From Desulforhopalus sp. (GTDB lineage Bacteria > Desulfobacterota > Desulfobulbia > Desulfobulbales > Desulfocapsaceae), in the NCBI GenBank assembly GCA_023231425.1, contig JALNVI010000019.1:1-40350 (forward strand): a stretch of 40,350 nucleotides of DNA, given 5' to 3'. Each line of letters begins with the position of its first letter. Position 1 is the stretch's first letter. The notes under the pieces are model-generated. The model made no database searches. It was not told the origin of the DNA and saw only the letters and a program-made list of their open reading frames with translations. Below are positions 31,204 through 38,923 of this stretch, one piece after another. A program made the position numbers and the translations under genes.

Positions 31204-32573
31204 AAAAAATTCCAGAAACCATGGCGGGACAGCTCATTTTACTGATTGTTGCCACAATATTTTTTTCTCAGATAATAATTCTTTTTTTTATTCTATCCGA
31301 AAAAAAAGGAAATTTTGGAGAACAGGAAGAACAGGCTTATCTGAATAATCTTGTTTCAACATATAAAATAATTTTATCCCTTTCAGGGAAAACAAGAGAG
31401 CAGGCTATTTATCTCTCCAGCAATCCTGATATCTCTTTTTCCATTTCCAGTGCTCCTGTCAGCAAGAGAGAAATTTTCGGAAAAAATAATTTCGCAAGGG
31501 TTCTCAAAAGAGAGATTAAAACGGGCCCTGTATATATTCTAGAGAAACCTGTAACTCTTTCCACCATGCTCTCTTTCTGGTTTTCCGACAGAATGGATGA
31601 GTGTTTCGATTCAGGAGATCTCGAACGGTTACCTCAACGCTGCCCTTCTACTGCACTTTCCCTTCCCCTGAACAGCACAGAATGGTTAAATGTAAAGCTG
31701 GTTCAAGAACCCGGCGAAGCTCTGGTTCTGTTTCCTGTGATACTCTCCGCCCTGCTTGCCCTGGCAGGAATATCCATTGTGGTTGTCTTTGCTGTAAAAC
31801 GCATCACGTCCCCCTTGTCCACCCTCTCACAGGCGGCAGAACGGCTTGGCCGGGGAGAAACAGTTGAACCTCTCAGAATACGGGGACCGCGGGAACTCTC
31901 ATCCACCATAGAAGCGTTTAACGTCATGCAGCACCGATTGACACGATTTGTGCAGGACAGAACAAAGATGCTGGCCTCTATCAGTCATGATCTCCGCACC
32001 CCGCTCACCTCCCTTCGCCTCAGGGTGGAATTTATAGAAGATAAAGATCTCAGGGATAAAATGACAGCAACCCTTGAAGAAATGCAGAACATGGTGGCAA
32101 GCTGCCTTCTTTTTTCAAGTCAGGATGCTGTAAAAGAAAAGAACAACAGTTTCGATATTGTTCTTGCCCTGCAGGAACTTACAGATGAATTTTCAGGAGT
32201 TTCCTTCACATCCGGGGTCCCTGATTACAAATACAGTGGACGTAGAATATCGATTAAACGTGCCTTTCGTAATATTCTGGAAAATGGAATAAACTACGGT
32301 TTTGCAGTGCAGATGAGTTTTAAGGATTGCCAGGATCACCTTATGATCACAATACAGGACCAGGGACCGGGAATACCAGAAGAGAAGAAAGAGGAGATAT
32401 TTGAGCCTTTCGTTCGTCTTGGAAAAGAACGCAATACAGAATCAGGGAATGTTGGTCTGGGAATGTCTATTGCGCGAACTATTATTCATCACCATGGTGG
32501 AAACATTATCGTCAGCAACACGAATCCCGGTCTGGAAGTAACTATTACTCTGCCTGTAAACCAGGGGGTTTGA
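31200..32573 (+). CDS. Sensor histidine kinase, EnvZ-like
   Basis: A 457-residue membrane kinase. TM1 about residues 10-32, TM2 about 176-198, enclosing a periplasmic domain of about 140 residues. A HAMP domain (RITSPLSTLSQAAERLGRGE) leads to the H box MLASISHDLRTPLTSLRLR with His263. The ATPase domain has FRNILENGINYGF (N box), IQDQGPGIPEEKKEEIFEPF (G1) and VGLGMSIARTIIHHHGGNI (G2). The start overlaps the regulator stop as ATGA. The pair is on the opposite strand from the QseBC-like system and is not its duplicate: the receiver and kinase sequences differ throughout. Confidence 0.92.
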   Translation: MKKIPETMAGQLILLIVATIFFSQIIILFFILSEKKGNFGEQEEQAYLNNLVSTYKIILSLSGKTREQAIYLSSNPDISFSISSAPVSKREIFGKNNFARVLKREIKTGPVYILEKPVTLSTMLSFWFSDRMDECFDSGDLERLPQRCPSTALSLPLNSTEWLNVKLVQEPGEALVLFPVILSALLALAGISIVVVFAVKRITSPLSTLSQAAERLGRGETVEPLRIRGPRELSSTIEAFNVMQHRLTRFVQDRTKMLASISHDLRTPLTSLRLRVEFIEDKDLRDKMTATLEEMQNMVASCLLFSSQDAVKEKNNSFDIVLALQELTDEFSGVSFTSGVPDYKYSGRRISIKRAFRNILENGINYGFAVQMSFKDCQDHLMITIQDQGPGIPEEKKEEIFEPFVRLGKERNTESGNVGLGMSIARTIIHHHGGNIIVSNTNPGLEVTITLPVNQGV

Positions 32574-32575
32574 AT

Positions 32576-32740
32576 ATGTACGGTATCTTCTTGACAGTAA
32601 CTCACTTTTCACCAGGGCGGAGTCTTGAGTCTACCCCCGACGATTATTTTAAGATTGAATTTATCCGCATTTTTTATTCAGATCTCTCAGTCGAGCAGCC
32701 CGAAAAGGGACCTCCACCAGAGGCAGCTCTACTTGCCTGA
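32576..32740 (+). repeat. Duplicated intergenic block, family 3, copy 1, with a 54-codon frame
   Basis: Starting 2 bp after the kinase stop, an ATG preceded by GGGGG opens 54 codons (MYGIFLTVTHFSPGRSLES...). Its second half, GACGATTATTTTAAGATTG then AATTTATCCGCATTTTTTAT, is nearly repeated at 38.54 kb (GGCGATTTTTTCAAGATTG, AATGTTATCCGCACTTTTTG). A one-base difference shifts the reading frame between copies, so conservation is at DNA rather than protein level and the frame is probably not a gene. Confidence 0.4.
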
Positions 32741-33190
32741 ACAGGTACAACCGCTTCCGGTTTGAGGCCCCAAATGGTTTAAAATTTATTTCCATACCAC
32801 CGGATATGAAACAACCACAAAAAGCGGTATCTCCTTGTAATATATTCTGAAATTGTTTGCAAAGAGGTGCCTAAAAATATTTGTGAAAGTAATGATTTAT
32901 TACCAAAACAGGAAAAGCTGGTGTTGGAGATCTCTTGATGTGATAATCTAAAAAATATAACTAACACGATAAAGCAATATAGAGTCATTCTCTGGTTATT
33001 TTACAAATTGTTAAGGTCTTTTGATGATAAGAAGTAATACTAATAAATACGTCAGCTCGTTTAACACGAAACGATGTCTAAAGGAGGACCGCCAGGATTG
33101 CAAAAAATGAACTCCAGAGAACAGGCCTCCCGCGTATTGGAACGCTGATTTCATGTACATACAAAAAAACATCATATTGGAGAAACCAAA
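32741..33190. other. Gene-free AT-rich interval
   Basis: No convincing gene is visible. A 69-codon minus frame (32779-32988) lacks a ribosome-binding site. AGGAGG at 33082-33087 is a strong Shine-Dalgarno sequence, but the ATG 20 bp later opens only a 13-codon frame (MNSREQASRVLER), perhaps a broken gene start upstream of the small gene at 33191. Confidence 0.35.
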
Positions 33191-33475
33191 ATGTCTGAAT
33201 CTATACCCGAACGACTTGAAAAAGAGCTTAAAAAGCTCTTAGGAGAGGCAGTCCCTGCTCGCGCCGCCTATGACCTTCACGCAGCGATAGAACTGGCTGG
33301 ACTTTTGGAAAAAAAAGGCTTTGCCTTTCAATTGAGAGACCTCTGCGCCAGAAGCAAGACCGATACGTATTGGTGTGCAACTTTTTGCAAGGATGGCGAA
33401 GAATTTTCAGCTGAAGATGCAGGATCATCAGTGGCGATCTGCACAGCAGCCTTCGCTGCGCTGAGCAATCAGTAG
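33191..33475 (+). CDS. Small hypothetical protein, phage ABA-sandwich-like
   Basis: A 94-residue protein with a good GGAG 8 nt before the ATG and balanced composition. The N-terminal half is helical and charged (PERLEKELKKLLGEAVPAR). The C-terminal half, DTYWCATFCKDGEEFSAEDA then SSVAICTAAFAALSNQ, resembles the aromatic strand plus AICxAALxAL helix of small phage 'ABA sandwich' proteins. That assignment is from memory of the pattern and tentative. A family 1 repeat starts about 20 bp after its stop. Confidence 0.6.
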   Translation: MSESIPERLEKELKKLLGEAVPARAAYDLHAAIELAGLLEKKGFAFQLRDLCARSKTDTYWCATFCKDGEEFSAEDAGSSVAICTAAFAALSNQ

Positions 33476-33497
33476 GCGCAAAATCTGAGAATACTTC

Positions 33498-33710
33498 AGG
33501 GAACCCTTGAATCATCTTGTATTTCGTTCATATTCAAGGAACAGGAGGAAATTTACCGCAGGTGCTTATACCGACTTACCATTCATCCCCGGGATAACTG
33601 ATATCGGAGTCCAGCGCTTACCTCGACGTCTCGTTCCTCGCTTTGTCGGAGGATAAATTTTTGACTGTAACGAAGAAGATGGGCGAAAGACGGGTTATTC
33701 AAGGCACTCT
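33498..33710 (-). repeat. Dispersed MITE-like intergenic repeat, family 1, copy 5 (best-preserved termini)
   Basis: Its ends are GGGAACCCTTGAATCATCTT and CGGGTTATTCAAGGCACTC; CCTTGAAT and ATTCAAGG are perfect inverted repeats and similarity extends about 30 bp inward as imperfect arms (TTGTATTTCGTTCATATTC against GAAGATGGGCGAAAGACGG). The interior has AGGAGGAAATTTACCGCAGG, GATATCGGAGTCCAGCGC, CTCGACGTCTCGTTCCTCG and CTTTGTCGGAGGATAAATTT. At 213 bp it is the most useful reference copy. Confidence 0.82.
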
Positions 33711-33863
33711 TATGTGAAGATATTCTGGAATGATCTCTGGTTGCCAAAGTAAACCTGTTGAGCAAAAAAAACAGGAATACCCTTGCCAGCAATCATTATT
33801 TAATGTTAGCTCATACTATAAGTTATGTTCACCCAAGTTGTGAAAAAACTGGAGGTCTTGACT

Positions 33864-35444
33864 ATGAGCGCAAACACTCTCCAACCTGCTTCCCTGATTA
33901 CTTCCCTGATGCATCCGGACCAATTCGATCCACCCCCCGAGAAATGTACATTGATAGAGACCCATATTTCCTGGGTGATACTTGCCGGATCTTTTGTTTA
34001 TAAAATTAAAAAGGCGATCGATCTCGGATTCCTCGATTTTTCTACTCTTGAAAAGCGACATTTTTTTTGCGAAGAGGAACTTCGCCTCAACAAAAGACTG
34101 GCACCCGAAATTTATCTCTCAGTTGTGCCCATTACCGGCTCGGTTGAACAGCCGAGATGGGCAGGTGAGGGAGAGCCGATTGAGTATGCTGTCAAGATGC
34201 GAGCCTTCCCGCAGGAGGCACAACTCGACCGTGCGCTGGCCATTGGCGGTATACAACCCCGGCAGATTGATGTCCTGGCACAGGTTATAGCGGATTTTCA
34301 TGCTCTGGCTGAAGTTGCAGAGGTGAAGAACAGGTATGGCGATCCTGATGTAATTTTCCAGCCCATTGAAGAAAATTTCAGGCAGATACGTGAGCACGTT
34401 ACAGATACAAACATTTTACAAAAAATTACAGAGCTGGAGCAATGGGTAGAAACAGAATTCCATCGTCTGCATCCTATTTTTTGCCAGCGTAAAATCGATG
34501 GTTTTATCCGTGAATGTCATGGTGATTTGCATCTGCAAAATATTGCCTGGGAGGATGATGCACCCATTGTCTTTGATTGTATTGAGTTCAGTCCGACTTT
34601 ACGCTGGATCGATGTGATAAGTGATGTCGCGTTCCTGCTGATGGATCTGCAGGACAGAAAGCAACCGGAACTGGCGCAGCGTTTTCTCAACAACTATTTA
34701 GAGCATACCGGGGATTATGCTGGAGTAAGCGTACTGCGCTTTTATCAGGTCTATCGGGCACTGGTTCGGGCCAAGATTAATGTTATCCGCACCCATCAGC
34801 CGGGAATTAAGCAGGTGGAAAAGGAAACAGCCAAACGGGATTTTTCTGGCTATCTGCAACTGGCCCGTGGTTATATCCAGCCGGTACGGCCACAGCTCAT
34901 TATTACCCGGGGGATGTCCGCTTCGGGCAAGAGCACGGTGAGCAAAACCCTTGTGGAACAACTGTGCGCCCTGCGTATTCGTTCAGATGTTGAACGCAAG
35001 CGACTCTTTGCTTGTCGACCGGAAGATGATGCAAAGGCCGCTGTGGGCAAAGGAATGTACACCTCCGAGGCCACAGAAAGAACCTACAGAAAATTGGCAG
35101 CGCTGACAGAGAGCGTGCTCAGCGCCGGATATTCTGTACTTGTCGATGCGGTGTTTCTACGCCCCCATGAACGGCAGCAATTTGAGAAACTGGCCAGGGC
35201 AAAAGAAACACCTTTTGTCATTTTAGAGTTTACCGCAAGCCCCGAGACCTTGCGTCAGCGCATTGTACAGAGAACAAACGATGTTTCAGATGCCGATTTG
35301 AGGGTATTGGAGATGCAGATGGTCAAATGGCAACCACTGCAGAGTGAAGAGGTTGCCTGCAGCATAACTGTTAATACAGATAGTCGGGTTGATCCCAAAG
35401 CGCTTGCGGCACAGATAGAGGCCAAAAGTCTATTTCAGGAATGA
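33864..35444 (+). CDS. Aminoglycoside-phosphotransferase-like/P-loop kinase fusion protein
   Basis: A 526-residue two-domain protein. Residues 25-330 are an APH-like kinase fold with FVYKIKKAIDLGFLDFS, EIYLSVVPI, CHGDLHLQNIAWE (catalytic loop, about 218-230) and VFDCIEFSPTLRWIDVISD. Residues 345-526 are a P-loop kinase with TRGMSASGKSTVSKTL (348-363), RIRSDVERKRLF and LVDAVFLRPHERQQF, as in zeta-toxin or gluconate-kinase-type domains. This domain pair is widespread but its substrate is not established to my knowledge. ATG at 33864 is chosen because GGAGG lies 7 nt upstream, over an in-frame start 13 codons earlier. Confidence 0.85.
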   Translation: MSANTLQPASLITSLMHPDQFDPPPEKCTLIETHISWVILAGSFVYKIKKAIDLGFLDFSTLEKRHFFCEEELRLNKRLAPEIYLSVVPITGSVEQPRWAGEGEPIEYAVKMRAFPQEAQLDRALAIGGIQPRQIDVLAQVIADFHALAEVAEVKNRYGDPDVIFQPIEENFRQIREHVTDTNILQKITELEQWVETEFHRLHPIFCQRKIDGFIRECHGDLHLQNIAWEDDAPIVFDCIEFSPTLRWIDVISDVAFLLMDLQDRKQPELAQRFLNNYLEHTGDYAGVSVLRFYQVYRALVRAKINVIRTHQPGIKQVEKETAKRDFSGYLQLARGYIQPVRPQLIITRGMSASGKSTVSKTLVEQLCALRIRSDVERKRLFACRPEDDAKAAVGKGMYTSEATERTYRKLAALTESVLSAGYSVLVDAVFLRPHERQQFEKLARAKETPFVILEFTASPETLRQRIVQRTNDVSDADLRVLEMQMVKWQPLQSEEVACSITVNTDSRVDPKALAAQIEAKSLFQE

Positions 35445-35588
35445 GCAGAGTAAAAATTTGTATTCTGTGAAATCCTGCATCGTGCTCTTCTCTTTCCACA
35501 GAGCGTGGCTGTTACAGCAGACAAGGCCAATCGCGGAAAAAAGAGGAAAGTTGGAGTTAATCATTCCCCAAAAAAGGAGCCATTTTTT

Positions 35589-35867
35589 ATGCAACTCGAT
35601 GAAGGAAAACTTCCTGACTGTGGAGAGAGAAAATTTGTCGACCTTTCACCAAACGAACAAAAAACGTTTGTTGCAGAACATTTCTCTTATAAAAAGGGGA
35701 GCTGGTTTGATAAACAGGGAGAATTTGCTGGAGCCTCTACAACAGAGGTTATTGCCGCACTGATTGACTACGAACACGCTGCCATTAATGCTATTGGTGA
35801 CTGCATGGCTGGTTTCTGCACCATACAACCGAAGTTTTCTCAATTTGTTCGTAAAAACAGAGAATAA
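35589..35867 (+). CDS. Small hypothetical protein
   Basis: A 92-residue acidic soluble protein (MQLDEGKLPDCGERKFVDLS...), with GGAG about 10 nt before the ATG. It has a helix-forming middle (STTEVIAALIDYEHAAINAI) and ends in KFSQFVRKNRE. No membrane segment and no recognised family. It lies 144 bp after the kinase fusion, on the same strand. Confidence 0.5.
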   Translation: MQLDEGKLPDCGERKFVDLSPNEQKTFVAEHFSYKKGSWFDKQGEFAGASTTEVIAALIDYEHAAINAIGDCMAGFCTIQPKFSQFVRKNRE

Positions 35868-36149
35868 ATCCAGTGCATAATAATATCTTAAAAATAATAA
35901 GAAAATTCATCGTACCCTTTACAAATCGGAGACAACAGGGGCGAACAGTGGCAACGAACCTTTTTATTGTTAAAGGAAGCGGGGAAATACCAGTTTTTTT
36001 GCTTTTAGAAACTTATTTTCACCCCAAAAGACTCCTCTAAGGCCAAATAATAGCTTTTTTAACTTAAATGGCTGCAATTCAGACTGAGAGCTTGGTTTGC
36101 CCCCCCCGATAGGTGTTAACCTTATAAAAAGTTTTTAAGAGAAATTATA

Positions 36150-38147
36150 ATGAAACAAAAAGACGCTTTTAAAATTTTAAAACAAGAATGCAATGTTTTA
36201 CTAACGGGTGCAGCTGGTAGCGGTAAAACATTTTTGATAGAAAAATTTGCTGGCTGGGCAAAGGGAAATAATAAAAGGGTCGCCATTACGGCTACAACAG
36301 GAATTGCAGCAACCAACATAAACGGGAAAACTATCCATAACTATTGCAATCTTGGTATAAGCAACAAAACCGATTTACTAGACAATGAAAATGTCTTAAA
36401 CCTTGCCATTCGCATGAAATCATCATATAAAAGTGCCATAAAAAACACTGATATTTTAATAATTGACGAAATTAGTATGTTACATGATTACCAGCTGAAT
36501 GCAGCAGATAAAATCATTCGCACAGTTAGAAACAACAACGCACCATTTGGTGGATTACAAGTCATATTATGCGGAGACTTCTTTCAACTACCCCCAATAA
36601 CACAGAATAATGAACAGGCTAATTTCATCATACAAGCTCAATCATATGTAAATGGAAAATTTAAAGTATGTTATTTAGAAGAATTTTGGAGACAAAATAA
36701 AGATGATAATCTCATAAAAATCTTAAATGCAATCCGCTCCAATAAATTAACTAGTGAATATTCCATATTAAAAAACAAATGTTTAAATACTAAATTACCA
36801 TCAGAAAAAATAACTAAACTGTATTGCACAAATATTGATGTTGATGAAGAAAACAAACATCATTTAGAAAAACTATTTACAAAAAGCATATTTTACCACT
36901 GGGAGGAAAGTGGACAACCAAGAGAATTAAATATACTCAAAGGAAATTGTAAGAATAAAGTCGCAGAGAATTTAGAATTAAAAATTGGCGCAATTGTCAT
37001 GTTCGTAAAGAATAACTTACAAAGAGGTTACTATAATGGTAGCATTGGCGAAGTTATTTCATTCGACGACAATAATTTCCCAAACATAAGATTAAATGAC
37101 GGTCATATACTAAAAAGTATTAAACAAGACGATTTTTATCGAGAGGACCCCGTTGGAAATCGTTTAGCAACAATAAAACAAATTCCTTTAAAATTAGCTT
37201 GGGCAATAACTATCCATAAAAGTCAGGGGATGACATTGGACAAAGTATCAATTGACTTAGGCAATACTTTTACATCAGGACAAGGGTATGTTGCACTATC
37301 GAGAGCTAGAAGCATTGAACATATTTCTCTTATTGGGATAAGTCAGCAAGCTTTGACAGTTAGTCAGCAAGCACTAAATATTGAAAATGAATTACAGAAA
37401 GAATCAAAAGAAACGTTAAAGGAATTAATAAATGAAAAACCAGACATAAGCAAACAAATACTATCATCAGAGTTAATAACTTTTATTACGACACAAGGGA
37501 TAAACCATTTTCTGTATGAATTAATAAAAAATGCCAACAATCATGTTACTCTCATAACACCTTACGCCAAACTTAATATAAGATTAAAAGAGTTGTTAAA
37601 AAATAAAAAAGAACAAGGAGTTGCAATAATTTTTGTTTGCAGAATAAATTCATTAAGTGATAATGAAAAAACAATATTATTAGAATGCTCCACGCAAATA
37701 AAGAACAAAGATAACCTGCATGCAAAATGCTATATAAGCGAAAATGAAGCCATCATTAGCAGTTTAAATCTTTATGAATACAGTCAAGTTAATAATGAAG
37801 AAATGGGTATTTTAGTAAAAAAGAATCACACCATGTATAAAGATATTTTAGAAGATGCAATAAGAATTATCAATAATTCCTATCCAGTGATAATACAACA
37901 ACCCAACCAGTCTCTTAACAATATAAAAGAAATAAAAATTATAAAAGTAACAGTTGTTAGTGGTTCAAATTTTCCCCCAAATAATTGGAAAAGAGATATG
38001 CAAAAAATAGAAACAAATAAAGGAGATTATATTGATAATATCCCAAAATACAAAGGATTTGATTGGAAATTAAAAGTAGGGGAAAATATTACTGATTTTA
38101 CCATTAACAACTCTTGTGGTTATAATTGGTTAAATAAAAACTACTAA
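36150..38147 (+). CDS. PIF1-like superfamily 1 helicase fused to a phospholipase-D-type nuclease domain
   Basis: A 665-residue fusion. Residues 15-400 are a PIF1/RecD-like helicase: Walker A GAAGSGKT (20-27), ATTGIAATNINGKTIH (48-63), Walker B ILIIDEISM (102-110), GDFFQLPP (142-149), the 2B-type region GAIVMFVKNN, motif V LAWAITIHKSQGMT (349-362) and motif VI YVALSRAR (380-387). Residues 435-575 are a PLD-like domain with LHAKCYI (His524, Lys526) and SSLNLYEYS; glutamate stands where the usual HKD aspartate would be. The last 65 residues are unassigned. The coding sequence is far more AT-rich than all neighbours, an 8-C tract lies about 45 bp upstream, and no partner gene is adjacent. Transferred DNA; an anti-phage or DNA-processing role is inference. 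Confidence 0.88.
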   Translation: MKQKDAFKILKQECNVLLTGAAGSGKTFLIEKFAGWAKGNNKRVAITATTGIAATNINGKTIHNYCNLGISNKTDLLDNENVLNLAIRMKSSYKSAIKNTDILIIDEISMLHDYQLNAADKIIRTVRNNNAPFGGLQVILCGDFFQLPPITQNNEQANFIIQAQSYVNGKFKVCYLEEFWRQNKDDNLIKILNAIRSNKLTSEYSILKNKCLNTKLPSEKITKLYCTNIDVDEENKHHLEKLFTKSIFYHWEESGQPRELNILKGNCKNKVAENLELKIGAIVMFVKNNLQRGYYNGSIGEVISFDDNNFPNIRLNDGHILKSIKQDDFYREDPVGNRLATIKQIPLKLAWAITIHKSQGMTLDKVSIDLGNTFTSGQGYVALSRARSIEHISLIGISQQALTVSQQALNIENELQKESKETLKELINEKPDISKQILSSELITFITTQGINHFLYELIKNANNHVTLITPYAKLNIRLKELLKNKKEQGVAIIFVCRINSLSDNEKTILLECSTQIKNKDNLHAKCYISENEAIISSLNLYEYSQVNNEEMGILVKKNHTMYKDILEDAIRIINNSYPVIIQQPNQSLNNIKEIKIIKVTVVSGSNFPPNNWKRDMQKIETNKGDYIDNIPKYKGFDWKLKVGENITDFTINNSCGYNWLNKNY

Positions 38148-38170
38148 AACAAAAAAAAGGACATAAGCGC

Positions 38171-38330
38171 ATCTTGAAGAACCAGTATTTCGTCCTTTTT
38201 CTTCGTTATAGTCAAAAATTTATCCTTTGACAAAGCGAGGAACGAGACGTCGAGATATCAAACACATACCTGCGGTAAATTTACTCCTGTGCCTCGGATA
38301 TTAATGGCATACAAGATTATTCAAGGTGCC
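38171..38330 (+). repeat. Dispersed MITE-like intergenic repeat, family 1, copy 6
   Basis: It begins CTTGAAGAACCAGTATTTCG 23 bp after the PIF1-PLD stop, contains CTTCTTCGTTATAGTCAAAA-type sequence, ATCCTTTGACAAAGCGAGG, AACGAGACGTCGAG and TACCTGCGGTAAATTTACTC, and ends ACAAGATTATTCAAGGTGCC. Orientation is opposite to copy 5, so the two flank the 33.7-38.2 kb segment as inverted copies. Internal length is reduced compared with copies 3 and 4. Confidence 0.78.
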
Positions 38331-38865
38331 CATAAGTGCTTGAAATCACCTATCGAAAGAGGAACGGCCATCACTGACTGCTAAACGTGTGATAAAGGCT
38401 GAATTCAAGTAATAAGTGCAACACCTTTGCCGGTGAAGACTTCCAGAGGTGAGATCCCTTATTACATGCAACAAAACGATCTGGCAGGGGAAAGGTTCAA
38501 GGGGAGCCCATAAGCCAGTCCCGTCTGCTCTCCCGGCGATTTTTTCAAGATTGAATGTTATCCGCACTTTTTGTTCATTCCTCTCAACCAGGCCGCAGCC
38601 CTGGAAGCACCCTCCACCCTCAATCACGACACAGCTCTGATGAGGCATGAACCGTCAGGCTCTTTTGCGCACTTCTCCTCCTGTAATGCCGAATCAGATT
38701 TACTCTCGTGTACCACGTATTCACTCTCGCTTCCTCCCCCCTGCTCTTCCGATAAAATCCTTAAAGCCTGTGCTTATCTGCGATGCCGATTCTCCCCTCC
38801 CCTCTGCCAAAGTGACGCCTGCACAAAAAACTGCTTTTATACCCCCAGCCGTTCAAACAAAAAAA
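38331..38865. other. Gene-free interval
   Basis: Open frames here have low-complexity, proline/serine-rich translations and no ribosome-binding sites. The only recognised content is the second copy of the family 3 block (38536-38645). The rest shows nothing I can identify. Confidence 0.4.
38536..38645 (+). repeat. Duplicated intergenic block, family 3, copy 2
   Basis: It matches 32.63-32.74 kb: CCCGGCGATTTTTTCAAGAT against CCCCGACGATTATTTTAAGAT, then TTATCCGCACTTTTTGTTCA against TTATCCGCATTTTTTATTCA, then CCTCTCAACC and CACCCTCCACC against ATCTCTCAGTC and GGACCTCCACC. Identity is highest over about 40 bp and fades outward. Neither copy keeps the other's reading frame. Confidence 0.45.
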
Positions 38866-38894
38866 GCCGCCGTCAACAACATGTTGACGGCGGC
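38866..38894 (-). terminator. Rho-independent terminator of the amidohydrolase-family gene
   Basis: GCCGCCGTCAAC (38866-38877) and GTTGACGGCGGC (38883-38894) form a perfect, GC-rich 12-bp stem with a 5-nt loop, followed on the minus strand by seven or more T. It lies 30 bp after the stop at 38924. Confidence 0.95.
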
Positions 38895-38923
38895 AAAAAG
38901 AACTCACTGCAAAGTATCAGCTC

